Shown piece by piece: positions 21,598 to 29,459 of a stretch of DNA of 59,077 nt; position 1 is the first letter of the stretch, and the number at the start of each line of letters is the position of its first letter. The notes beneath the pieces were generated by a model that did no database searches, had not been told where the DNA came from, and saw nothing but the letters and a program-made list of their open reading frames with translations. A program made the position numbers and the translations under genes. Source of the stretch: Variovorax soli NBRC 106424 (GTDB lineage: Bacteria > Pseudomonadota > Gammaproteobacteria > Burkholderiales > Burkholderiaceae_C); the NCBI RefSeq assembly GCF_001591385.1, contig NZ_BCUU01000024.1, forward strand, positions 1 through 59,077, written 5' to 3'.

Positions 21598-22233
21598 TCA
21601 TCGCCGCGGCATCAGCGCGGCAACCAGCACCATCGCCGCGCCCGGCACCAGCACCCACAGGCCCAGGGGCGGCGTCGACAGCGCGCCCGCCAGCGCACCG
21701 GCCGCGTAGGCGGCCCAGCTCGCCGCCAGCAGGCCGGCTTCCGACCGCTGCTGCGCAGACGCGCCCGCGATCCCGCCCACCATCAGCGGCGCGAGCCGCG
21801 CGATGGTGTTGGTCACGACCACCGTGCTGACGGGGGTCTGGCGGTGCCGCACCAGCACCGTGGCCTGGATGCCCATGGCGGAGGTGACCAGGCCCAGCCA
21901 TTCGGGCCGCTTCGGGTCCAGCGCGCAGGCGGCGGCCAGCAGCGCCACCTCGAGCCACAGCGACAGCCGGCCGGACCGGCCGCGCCGCCATCGCATCAGC
22001 AACGCACTGACCGTGGCGCCGGCGAAGAAGGCCAGCAGCGTGGAGGCGCGTTCGATGGCGCCGGCCCAGTCGCGAACCGCCAGCGACATCACCGCCAGCA
22101 CCGTGTTGCCGGTCATGTTGGCGGCGAACACCTTCTGCTGCAGGTAGCCGATGACATCCACATAGCCCGCGGCCAGGCACAGCAGCAGGAGCATGGGCAG
22201 GCTGTCCTGCCCCGCCGCTGTGGGCTTGTTCAT
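21598..22233 (-). CDS. DUF1275 (YoaK-like) membrane protein
   Basis: The 211-residue protein has about six hydrophobic helices and the family segments AAGYVDVIGYLQ and FAANMTGNTVLA near the N-terminus. The function of the family is unknown. Its ATG overlaps the stop of the AraC-acetamidase fusion by four bases (ATGA), which ties it into that operon, and the first ChrA gene follows without a gap. Confidence 0.88.
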   Translation of the reverse strand: MNKPTAAGQDSLPMLLLLCLAAGYVDVIGYLQQKVFAANMTGNTVLAVMSLAVRDWAGAIERASTLLAFFAGATVSALLMRWRRGRSGRLSLWLEVALLAAACALDPKRPEWLGLVTSAMGIQATVLVRHRQTPVSTVVVTNTIARLAPLMVGGIAGASAQQRSEAGLLAASWAAYAAGALAGALSTPPLGLWVLVPGAAMVLVAALMPRR

Positions 22234-24608
22234 GCCTTCGTGAACAGCGACTTGCGGATGATGGCGTGCACCCCCCAGTTGCCGTTGACCACCTGCGTGA
22301 TGCCGAAGTCCACCGCCACCGAGATCAGCGTGACCGCCTCGTCCTCGCTCAGGCCCTTGACGGACATGAGAAAACGCCGGGTCTTCCTGAAGGCGTCGCG
22401 CATGGCGTCGTCGAGCGTGGACTTCATGTAGATCTGGCTCTGCGCCTTCTGCCCCAGCTCAGTCAGGTGGTTGGGCAGGCTGAAGCCGTGCAGGATCCAT
22501 TCGTCCCGTGTTTCCACCAGCGGATAGCTCAGGTCGGCAAAGGCCGCGTCCGGCGCGATCCTGTCGCGCGGATGCAGGATGAGCTGGAAGTCGCCGGTGA
22601 GCGAGCACTCGATGGCCGTGCCGCACAGCTCCGAGTCGCCCTGCGAAGCATGCGGGTCGCCGATGGACAGCAGCGCGCCCGGCACCGCCACCCGCAGGAA
22701 CACGCTGGCCCCGCGCGTGATGCGCCAGTTGTCCAGGTTGCCGGCAAAGGTTGAGGGCGGAATGGAGTCCACCAGCCCGTCCTGGTCCGGCGCCACCGCG
22801 ATCACCCCGAAGTGCGGGCGGATGGGAATGCGCACGCCCGGCAGCACCTCGTGGTTCTTCTCGATGGTGCTGTGGTCGACCGGCACGCCGGGATAGTCGA
22901 TGGTGTCGTGCACCACGCCGAAGGGGTCGCGCTGCGGCGTCCAGCGGAAGTTGTAGAGCGCTCGGGCGGTGCCGTCGGCGCGCTCGCAGTCGATCTCGAA
23001 GATGGTCACCACCTCGCGCTCGCGCGGCTCGGTCACCAGGTCGCGGAAGTGAAAGCCCCACCACGTGGCGGCGTTGCTGCCGTAGGCCTTGCCGGGGTAG
23101 CGCGGGTTGGCGCAGGGGCGCGTCTGGATGTCCAGGATGCGCAGCTCCAGCACGTCGCCCGGCATCGCGCCGCGCACTGCGATGGGCCCGGTGCAGATGT
23201 GCACGCCGAAGCCTTCGCCGGCGCCGCGTCCGTAGATGGAGGCATCGATGGGGCCGGCGCCGCGCCGGTCGACGTTCTTGCGCGTCGCCGTCCAGTGGAA
23301 CACGCTCTCGGCACCCACGTCGCCTTCGACCATGCGCTCCCAGTCGTCGGCGGCATGCTGGGTCAGCGTCTCGATGGTCACATAGTCGTGCGACTCGACG
23401 GTGAGCACCGGCGGCAGGTTGCGGCTGAGGTACCCCCAGTGCACGGTCTTGTCGGTGGCATGCACCCAGTGGTGGCGCGCACCCAGGATGCTGCCGTCCT
23501 TGAGGTTGTCGGTGCGCGGATGGCTGGTCGACACGGACGAGGCCGCGCTGCCATGCCCGAAGGCCAGCGCCGCCCCGGCGGCCGGTGCGGCGGACTTCAC
23601 GCCGGCCGGCAGGCCCCGCGAGATCTTGCGGGCCGGGTCCTTGGCCTGGGTCTGCGCGGACCGGTCGCGGTAGGCGCTGGGCGGCATGCCAAACTGCTCG
23701 CGGAAGGCGTGGCTGAAGTGCGACGGGTCGTTGAAGCCCCACCGGAAGCAGATGTCGGACACCGACAGCTTGTCATAGTGCCGGTTGGCCAGGTCGGCGC
23801 GGCAGTGCTCCAGGCGCGTGGTGCGCACGTAGGCCGAGAAGTTGGTGCCCGACTTCTCGAACAGCTTCTGCAGGTAGCGCCCCGACACCTGCAGGTCGGC
23901 CGCGATGGAGGACAGGCTCAGGCCTGGATCGGCGAGCTTCTTCTGGATCAGGTCGCCCACGCGGGCCATGAATGCACGGCCCTGCAGCCGGTCGGGCCTG
24001 GCCTGCAGGCGGCATTCGGTGAGTGCGGCGGCGAGCGATTCGGTGACGATGCCCTCGAAGGGCTGCAGCACCAGCGGGTCGTCGCCCGGCGCGGCCTCCA
24101 GGATGCCGGCCACCGACTGCAGGATCTGCGAGAGCAGCGTACTGGCCTCGCCCTGCATCCGCATTGCGCTGGCCGGCGGCGCCAGGTCCATCCGCGAAGC
24201 CAGCAGCGCCGGCGCGATGTGCACGACCAGTAGCCGGAACGCGGTCGAAATGGTCAGGCTGGACCGCGCCAGTCCCGGAACGCACACCAGCTGGCCGGCC
24301 GACAGCGGCTCGCTCGAGCCGTCGATGCACAGCTCGGCCGTGCCTTCGAGCAGCATGCACATCAGCAGGCCGTCGGCCGCCTGTGCGTCCAGGGCGATGG
24401 TCTGCGGCACCGAGGCGACGATGGCCAGCTCGATGCCGGCGGCCGTCACGCGGAACTGGATGGTCCCGTGCAGCGCTTCTGCGGCCCTGATGTTGTCGCA
24501 GCGCAGCCGCGCGGCGCCGAGCTGGTCGCGCCACGCGGCATCGCGGCTTTGCTGCGGATAGGCTTCTGTCGAAAAGGACAGCTGCCGGAGTTCTGGCCTT
24601 CCTGACAC
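22230..24608 (-). CDS. AraC-type regulator fused to an acetamidase/formamidase domain
   Basis: One uninterrupted frame of 792 residues joins two normally separate proteins. Residues 1 to about 205 resemble an AraC-binding-like sensing domain. About 212-315 form an AraC double HTH (LSLSSIAADLQVSGRYLQKL and LSVSDICFRWGFNDPSHFSH). About 315-362 are an Ala/Ser-rich linker. From about 363 to the end is an FmdA/AmdA domain (KTVHWGYLSRNLPP, GNLDNWRI, and GDPHASQGDSE at 650-660) that keeps the conserved Asp/His/Gln/Glu positions seen in the stand-alone enzyme upstream. GTG 24608 is chosen because AGGAG lies six bases before it; an in-frame ATG at 24629 lies inside a strong hairpin with no ribosome-binding site. 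The role is inferred: an enzyme-bearing regulator of the operon. Confidence 0.88.
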   Translation of the reverse strand: MSGRPELRQLSFSTEAYPQQSRDAAWRDQLGAARLRCDNIRAAEALHGTIQFRVTAAGIELAIVASVPQTIALDAQAADGLLMCMLLEGTAELCIDGSSEPLSAGQLVCVPGLARSSLTISTAFRLLVVHIAPALLASRMDLAPPASAMRMQGEASTLLSQILQSVAGILEAAPGDDPLVLQPFEGIVTESLAAALTECRLQARPDRLQGRAFMARVGDLIQKKLADPGLSLSSIAADLQVSGRYLQKLFEKSGTNFSAYVRTTRLEHCRADLANRHYDKLSVSDICFRWGFNDPSHFSHAFREQFGMPPSAYRDRSAQTQAKDPARKISRGLPAGVKSAAPAAGAALAFGHGSAASSVSTSHPRTDNLKDGSILGARHHWVHATDKTVHWGYLSRNLPPVLTVESHDYVTIETLTQHAADDWERMVEGDVGAESVFHWTATRKNVDRRGAGPIDASIYGRGAGEGFGVHICTGPIAVRGAMPGDVLELRILDIQTRPCANPRYPGKAYGSNAATWWGFHFRDLVTEPREREVVTIFEIDCERADGTARALYNFRWTPQRDPFGVVHDTIDYPGVPVDHSTIEKNHEVLPGVRIPIRPHFGVIAVAPDQDGLVDSIPPSTFAGNLDNWRITRGASVFLRVAVPGALLSIGDPHASQGDSELCGTAIECSLTGDFQLILHPRDRIAPDAAFADLSYPLVETRDEWILHGFSLPNHLTELGQKAQSQIYMKSTLDDAMRDAFRKTRRFLMSVKGLSEDEAVTLISVAVDFGITQVVNGNWGVHAIIRKSLFTKA

Positions 24609-24626
24609 GGGCGTCTCCTGTTGGCG

Positions 24627-24663
24627 CATGACCCGGGCCGCCGGCCGGGCGGCCCGGGTCATG
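24627..24663 (-). repeat. 37-nt perfect hairpin in the acetamidase operon
   Basis: Two 16-base arms beginning CATGACCCGGGCC are perfectly complementary around a five-base loop GGCCG. The hairpin fills most of the gap between the second XapX-like gene (stop at 24673) and the GTG of the fusion gene (24608). No T-run follows on either strand, so it does not look like a standard terminator. It may be an mRNA processing or stability element, or a protein-binding palindrome. Confidence 0.85.
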
Positions 24664-24672
24664 CAGGGTGCG

Positions 24673-24864
24673 CTAACCGAACTGCAACTGCCCCCGCATT
24701 GCCGCCACCAGGACGAAGCCGGCAAAGGTGCCGAAGATGGCAAAGATGCCGCCCAGCACGTTGGGCGCCGGTATGGGCGCACGCACCGCAGTGTAGACAA
24801 TGCCTGTCACCAGGCCCACGGCAGCGGCCAGCCCTTCGGTGGCGCCCAGCGCGAGTTCAACCAT
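24673..24864 (-). CDS. XapX-like (DUF1427) micro-membrane protein 2
   Basis: The 63-residue protein has two hydrophobic helices separated by PIPAPNVLGGIFAI. The pattern G-x-x-x-G-x-x-Y, a short loop, then P-A-P and a Gly-rich second helix fits the XapX/DUF1427 family, whose function is unknown. The ribosome-binding site AAGGAG is clear. It is a diverged copy of the gene 54 bases upstream: both share the PIPAPNV-x-GGIFAI core and a similar end (QFG / AFG). Confidence 0.75.
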   Translation of the reverse strand: MVELALGATEGLAAAVGLVTGIVYTAVRAPIPAPNVLGGIFAIFGTFAGFVLVAAMRGQLQFG

Positions 24865-24918
24865 GTCGTTCTCCTTGTGTTTTTGGATGAGTGATTTGCG
24901 TAGCGGCGTGGCGCGGGC

Positions 24919-25128
24919 TCAGCGCTCGCTGGGCGGCGCGCCGAAGGCCACGGTCCGGCGGAACGCGCCCACGATCAGGTAGCCGATGTAGGTGAACAGG
25001 ATCGCGAAGATGCCGCCGGCCACGTTGGGCGCGGGAATCGGCAGGTTCAGCCAGGTGTAGAGGGTGCCCGTGATCAGGCCCACCACCAGCGCAACCCATT
25101 CGTTGCGCCCGACATAGACGTAGTGCAT
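24919..25128 (-). CDS. XapX-like (DUF1427) micro-membrane protein 1
   Basis: The 69-residue protein has two membrane helices joined by PIPAPNVAGGIFAI and a charged C-terminus (GAPPSER). The start ATG has AAGGAG at good spacing and lies 17 bases after the acetamidase stop, so the two are certainly co-transcribed in practice. Two small unequal copies in tandem suggest a heteromeric membrane unit, as in paired small multidrug resistance proteins; that analogy is inference. Confidence 0.78.
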   Translation of the reverse strand: MHYVYVGRNEWVALVVGLITGTLYTWLNLPIPAPNVAGGIFAILFTYIGYLIVGAFRRTVAFGAPPSER

Positions 25129-25145
25129 GAGAGTCTCCTTGCTTG

Positions 25146-26174
25146 TTATTTCTTCTCGTCCCGGTGCGGGAAGATGTTGCGGGAGATGGTGCAGTGCACG
25201 CCCTGCGTGCTGTCCACCACCTGCGTCACGCCGAAGTCGGAGGCCACGCTCATGAGCGAGTACGCGTCGTCGCGCGAGAGGCCCTGGTGCTCGGTGAGCA
25301 GCGTGACCATGTCGCGTGCGGCGTTCTTGCCGGCCTGGTCCAGGTCCTCGTGGAAGCCGTGGACGATCCACGAGTCGTGCGTTTCCAGCAGCGGCGAGGG
25401 GAAGCGGAAGTCCTTGCGCAGCACGATCTGGAACATCACGTTCAGCGACGCCTCGATGGCGGTGCCGCTGATCTCGCCGTCGCCCTGCGAGATGTGCGGA
25501 TCGCCGATGGAGAACAGCGCGCCGTCCACCTGCACCGGGTAGTACATGGTGGCGCCGGCGCCGATGCGCCAGTTGTCGATGTTGCCGCCGTGCAGGCCGG
25601 GGGTGATGGTGGTCACGCGGCCCTTGGCGTCGGGCGCCACGCCGGCGGTGCCCAGGTGCGGACGCACCGGCACGCGCACGCCGGCCAGGGCCGGCTGGCG
25701 GCAGCATTCACGGTCGTCGATGATCTTGCCGGGCACGGCCATCTTGCCGGGGTAGTCGAAGCCGTACAGGGCGCGCGCGGTGTTGGACGCGGTGTCCATC
25801 TCGTAGATGGTGATGCGCTCCTTCTGGAAGTCGTCGTAGAGCTGGCCCCAGTGGGCCGCGGCATTGGCGCCGTAGCGAAAGCGCGGAATCATCTGCAGGT
25901 AGCGCACTTCCAGCATGTCGCCGGGCTTGGCGCCTTCCACGTAGATGGGGCCGGTCATGATGTGCACGCCCGGGTTGCGGTCATGCTCGGGAATGGCCTT
26001 GAAGATGGCGCGCACCCCGTCGTCCATCATCAGTTCGGGCGCATCGCCGGCGTGGTGGGTGACGGCTTCGGCGCGGACGAAGTCCCCGCTCTTGATTGTC
26101 AGCGCGGGCGCCTGGGCGGCGTCGAAGTAGCCCCAATGCACAGTCTCGGGGCGGGCGGGAAGGTCGTGCAGCAT
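25146..26174 (-). CDS. Acetamidase/formamidase family amidohydrolase
   Basis: The 342-residue enzyme hydrolyses short aliphatic amides such as formamide or acetamide to the acid and ammonia (family role). Visible landmarks are ETVHWGYFDAAQAP near the start, VHIMTGPIYVEGAKPGD, HGGNIDNWRIGAG, and GDPHISQGDGE at 224-234, which is the conserved metal/active-site block. ATG 26174 has AAGGAG seven bases upstream. It heads a minus-strand operon with two XapX-like proteins and the AraC-acetamidase fusion. The 190-base region before it is shared with the divergent YihY gene. Confidence 0.92.
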   Translation of the reverse strand: MLHDLPARPETVHWGYFDAAQAPALTIKSGDFVRAEAVTHHAGDAPELMMDDGVRAIFKAIPEHDRNPGVHIMTGPIYVEGAKPGDMLEVRYLQMIPRFRYGANAAAHWGQLYDDFQKERITIYEMDTASNTARALYGFDYPGKMAVPGKIIDDRECCRQPALAGVRVPVRPHLGTAGVAPDAKGRVTTITPGLHGGNIDNWRIGAGATMYYPVQVDGALFSIGDPHISQGDGEISGTAIEASLNVMFQIVLRKDFRFPSPLLETHDSWIVHGFHEDLDQAGKNAARDMVTLLTEHQGLSRDDAYSLMSVASDFGVTQVVDSTQGVHCTISRNIFPHRDEKK

Positions 26175-26310
26175 CGGTGTCTCCTTGGGTCTGGATGCGG
26201 TCTGTGGGCGCCGGCGGCATCGCGTGCTGCACGGTCCGGCAAATCGTAGAAACAGCACCCCGCAAGGCCCTAGGGCCGCGAAACCCGATGTCTTGTGTTG
26301 ACGCGAACTA

Positions 26311-26337
26311 GCGTTAACCCGCCTCGCGTTAACCCGC
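26311..26337. promoter_or_regulatory. Twin direct repeats in the acetamidase/YihY divergent region
   Basis: Two identical 12-base copies of GCGTTAACCCGC occur at 26311-26322 and 26326-26337, a 15-base period. Each contains the palindromic core GTTAAC. They lie between the divergent acetamidase and YihY genes, about 137 bases before the acetamidase start and 28 bases before the YihY start. A TTGACG hexamer sits at 26299. An operator for an AraC-type protein is a reasonable inference. Confidence 0.5.
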
Positions 26338-26364
26338 ATCCGCGTTTGGCTGCAAACTGGGGCC

Positions 26365-27252
26365 ATGAATGCGAGCAGACTCATGGGCCTTGGCCGCAAG
26401 GCCGTCATGTCCTGGCTGGACGACTACGCTCCCAGCATGGGCGCGGCGCTGGCCTACTACACGGTGTTCTCGATCGCGCCGCTGCTGCTCATCGTGATCT
26501 CGGTGGCCGGGCTGGTGTTCGGCGAGGCGGCGGCGCGCGGCGCCATCTTCGAGCAGCTCTCCGGGCTCATGGGGCAGCAGGGGGCAATGGCGGTGCAGGG
26601 CCTGCTCAACTCGGTGAACAAGCCGGCCGAAGGTATCGTGGCGACCATCACCGGCCTGCTGCTGCTGGTGCTGGGCGCCACCACGGTGTTCCGCGAACTG
26701 CAGGACGCACTGGACCGCATCTGGCGCGCGCCGGCAGAAGACAAGAACGCCGGCGTGTGGAAGATGGTGCGCACGCGCCTGCTGTCCTTCGGGCTGATCA
26801 TGGGCATCGGCTTCCTGCTCATGGTGTCGCTGGTGGCCAGCGCCGCCTTCGCGGCCTTGAGCAAATGGTGGGCGCCGGTGTTCGGCGGCTGGGCGCTGGT
26901 GGGCCAGATCGTCAACTTCGTCTTCGGCTTCGCGGTCACCGTGGTGGGCTTCGCCATGATCTACAAGCTGATGCCGCGCGCAAAGGTCGAATGGCGCGAC
27001 GTGTGGGTGGGCGCCGCGGTGACGGCGCTGCTCTTTTCCATCGGCAAGCACCTGATCGGCCTGTACATCGGCAAGAGCAGCGTGGCCTCGGGCTTCGGCG
27101 CCGCGGGCTCGCTGGTGGTGGTGCTGGTGTGGGTGTACTACTCGGCGCAGATCTTCCTCTTGGGCGCGGAGTTCACCTGGGTGTATGCGCACGAATTCGG
27201 CTCGCTCAAGGGCCGGCAGCGGCCCGAGACGGGGATTCCTTCGCGCGCCTGA
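26365..27252 (+). CDS. YihY/BrkB family inner-membrane protein
   Basis: The 295-residue protein has about six membrane helices and family segments MGAALAYYTVFSIAPLLLI near the start and GAAGSLVVVLVWVYYSAQIF, LGAEFTWVYA near the end. The family was once annotated as ribonuclease BN in error; its function is still unclear. The charged C-terminal tail is short. It is divergent from the amidase operon. Confidence 0.9.
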   Translation: MNASRLMGLGRKAVMSWLDDYAPSMGAALAYYTVFSIAPLLLIVISVAGLVFGEAAARGAIFEQLSGLMGQQGAMAVQGLLNSVNKPAEGIVATITGLLLLVLGATTVFRELQDALDRIWRAPAEDKNAGVWKMVRTRLLSFGLIMGIGFLLMVSLVASAAFAALSKWWAPVFGGWALVGQIVNFVFGFAVTVVGFAMIYKLMPRAKVEWRDVWVGAAVTALLFSIGKHLIGLYIGKSSVASGFGAAGSLVVVLVWVYYSAQIFLLGAEFTWVYAHEFGSLKGRQRPETGIPSRA

Positions 27253-27385
27253 TCCTCATCCTGCCTGGATTCGGGGGCCCGCCGCAGTACAAAGATTCGG
27301 CTTCTCCGTGAAGCCCTTCGCATCCCCGCGAGGCGCTGCGGATGGCGCACGCGGGACGTCCCTGCGCCACTCCTAGAATCGCGCG

Positions 27386-27420
27386 CCGCCGGCGCCGGAT
27401 CGTCGGTCCGGCGGTTTCTC
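27386..27420 (+). terminator. Weak hairpin between YihY and aquaporin genes
   Basis: A seven-base stem CCGCCGG / CCGGCGG encloses a 15-base GC-rich loop and is followed by TTTCTC. It lies 22 bases before the aqpZ start, so it could be a leaky terminator for the YihY gene or a structured 5' leader of aqpZ. The rest of the 27253-27441 gap shows nothing else I can support. Confidence 0.3.
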
Positions 27421-27441
27421 AACTTATAAGGAAATTCAGGG

Positions 27442-28143
27442 ATGAACAACACTTTGAAGAAGTGGGCGGCCGAGTTCGCCGGTACTTTCTGGCTCACGTT
27501 CGGCGGCTGCGGCTCTGCCGTCCTGGCAGCGGCCTTTCCAGACCTTGGCATCGGCTTCGTCGGCGTCTCGCTGGCCTTCGGGCTGACGGTGCTGACGGGG
27601 GCGTATGCCTTCGGGCCGGTGTCGGGAGGGCATTTCAACCCGGCCGTGTCGGTGGGGCTGGCGGTGGCGGGGCGCTTTCGCTGGAGCGAACTGGCGGGCT
27701 ATGTGGTCGCCCAGGTGCTGGGCGCGCTGGTCGCCGGTGCCGTCCTCTACCAGATCGCCATGGGCAAGGCCGGCTTCCAGCCGGGCGGCTTCGCCAGCAA
27801 CGGATGGGGCGAATTCTCGCCGGGCGGCTACAACATGCATGCCGCACTGCTGACCGAGATCGTGCTGACGGCGGTGTTCCTGCTGGTCATCCTCGGCGCC
27901 ACGGCCAAGCGTGCCGCGGCGGGCTTCGCGGGCCTCGCCATCGGCCTGTGCCTCACGCTCATCCACCTCGTCTCCATTCCGGTGACCAACACTTCGGTGA
28001 ACCCGGCGCGCAGCACCGGTGTGGCCTTCTTCGCCGACACGCCTGCGGTGGACCAGCTGTGGCTGTTCTGGGTGGCGCCGATTGTCGGTGCCGTCATCGG
28101 TGCCGTGGTGCACCGCCTGCTGCTCGCCGACAGCGACGACTGA
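27442..28143 (+). CDS. aqpZ: Aquaporin Z
   Basis: This water channel has 233 residues and six membrane helices. Both pore motifs are present: NPA at 66-68 ([12 protein letters not shown]) and NPA at 187-189 ([10 protein letters not shown]). The residues around them fit a water-selective aquaporin rather than a glycerol facilitator. The ATG follows an AAGGAA ribosome-binding site. The N-terminus [18 protein letters not shown] is typical. Confidence 0.95.
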   Translation: MNNTLKKWAAEFAGTFWLTFGGCGSAVLAAAFPDLGIGFVGVSLAFGLTVLTGAYAFGPVSGGHFNPAVSVGLAVAGRFRWSELAGYVVAQVLGALVAGAVLYQIAMGKAGFQPGGFASNGWGEFSPGGYNMHAALLTEIVLTAVFLLVILGATAKRAAAGFAGLAIGLCLTLIHLVSIPVTNTSVNPARSTGVAFFADTPAVDQLWLFWVAPIVGAVIGAVVHRLLLADSDD

Positions 28144-28190
28144 GCCCGCTCGTCGAAGGCAGGGCCTGACTTGATGTTCAATTGGCGCCC

Positions 28191-29459
28191 ATGAACAAGA
28201 AGACGCCAGGCCCCGACAAGCAACTTCAAGCCCAGCGGCGCGCCGCCATGCGGGATGCGCACCGTGCGCTGGTGCTGCAGGGCGGCGGCGCACTGGGCGC
28301 CTACCAGGCCGGCGTGTATGCCGCCGCGAGCGAAACGCAGCGGCCGCCCGACTGGATCGCGGGTGTTTCCATCGGCGCCGTCAACGCCGCCCTGATCGCC
28401 GGCAACCCGCCCGACAAGCGCGCCGACCGGCTGCGCGAATTCTGGGAGCTGGTGTCTTCGGGCCCGGCCCAGCGGCTGCCGCCGTGGCTGGCCACCCGCG
28501 AAATGCTCAACCAGTGGAGCGCCGCCATGGCGGCGCTGGTGGGCGTGCCCGGATTCTTCGAGCCGCGGCGCACACCGGCGCTGCTTCTCGGCACAGCGGC
28601 GCCACTGACCAGCGTTTATGACACCTCGCCCCTCAGGAGCACGCTGGAGCGCCTGGTCGACTTCGACCGCCTCAACGACGACGGCATCCGCGTGAGCGTG
28701 GGCGCGGTGAACGTGCGCACCGGCAACTCCGTGTACTTCGACAACCGCAGCCGGCGCCTGGGGCCCGAGCACATCATGGCGTCGGGGGCCTTGCCGCCGG
28801 GCTTTCCGCCGGTGAGCATCGACGGCGAGGACTACTGGGACGGCGGCATCGTCTCCAACACGCCGCTGCAGTATGTGCTGGACATGCATCCGCGCACCGA
28901 GCCCCTGGTGGTGCTGCAGGTCGACCTGTTCAGCGCCCGCGGCCTCATGCCCGCCAGCCTTTCGGAGGTGATGGAGCGCCAGAAGGACATCACCTATTCC
29001 AGCCGCACCCGCATGAACACAGACGTGATGGCGGCCAACATGAACCTGCAGCAGGCCATCGCCGACCTGATCGCCCGGCTGCCGGCCGCCATGCGCCAGG
29101 ACCCGGGCGTGGCCCAGGTGCAGGCCATGCTGACGCACCAGCCCATCGACGTGTACCACCTCATCTACCGCGACAAGCCCTACGAGCTGGAGTCGAAGGA
29201 CTACGAGTTCTCGCGCGCCGCGGTGGAGGAACACTGGGAAGCCGGCATGCGCGACATGCGCCGCACCCTGGCACACCCGGAACTGCTGCTGGGCACGCCC
29301 GCGATGAACGGCGTGACCACCTACGACCTGTGCGAAGAGGGCGCGCCTGCGAAGGTGAAGCACCCGATGACGGACCCGACCGCCACGGCAAGTGGCGGCC
29401 GATCGGCGGCCCCAGGGCCGATCGCTGCTCGATCCATCCGTACTCCAAGGCGAGCATGA
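28191..29459 (+). CDS. Patatin-like phospholipase
   Basis: The product has 422 residues. The oxyanion motif GGGALG (31-36), the nucleophile elbow GVSIG with Ser60, and the catalytic Asp217 in YWDGG form the Ser-Asp dyad of bacterial patatins. A DUF3734-like C-terminal part follows (LTHQPIDVYHLIYR). The last 30 residues are low-complexity and are encoded over an inverted repeat (29400-29424). The stop overlaps the next gene's start (ATGA). ATG 28191 is preferred to TTG 28182. Confidence 0.9.
   Translation: MNKKTPGPDKQLQAQRRAAMRDAHRALVLQGGGALGAYQAGVYAAASETQRPPDWIAGVSIGAVNAALIAGNPPDKRADRLREFWELVSSGPAQRLPPWLATREMLNQWSAAMAALVGVPGFFEPRRTPALLLGTAAPLTSVYDTSPLRSTLERLVDFDRLNDDGIRVSVGAVNVRTGNSVYFDNRSRRLGPEHIMASGALPPGFPPVSIDGEDYWDGGIVSNTPLQYVLDMHPRTEPLVVLQVDLFSARGLMPASLSEVMERQKDITYSSRTRMNTDVMAANMNLQQAIADLIARLPAAMRQDPGVAQVQAMLTHQPIDVYHLIYRDKPYELESKDYEFSRAAVEEHWEAGMRDMRRTLAHPELLLGTPAMNGVTTYDLCEEGAPAKVKHPMTDPTATASGGRSAAPGPIAARSIRTPRRA

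Noticed and set aside
24627..24663. The long hairpin as a rho-independent terminator
   Set aside because: No T-run follows on either strand, and the downstream gene is part of the same closely spaced series.
24608..24800. Longer N-terminus of the AraC-acetamidase fusion (ATG 24629 or further upstream)
   Set aside because: The upstream part overlaps the second XapX-like gene in another frame, and ATG 24629 lies in the arm of the hairpin without a ribosome-binding site; GTG 24608 has AGGAG at ideal spacing.
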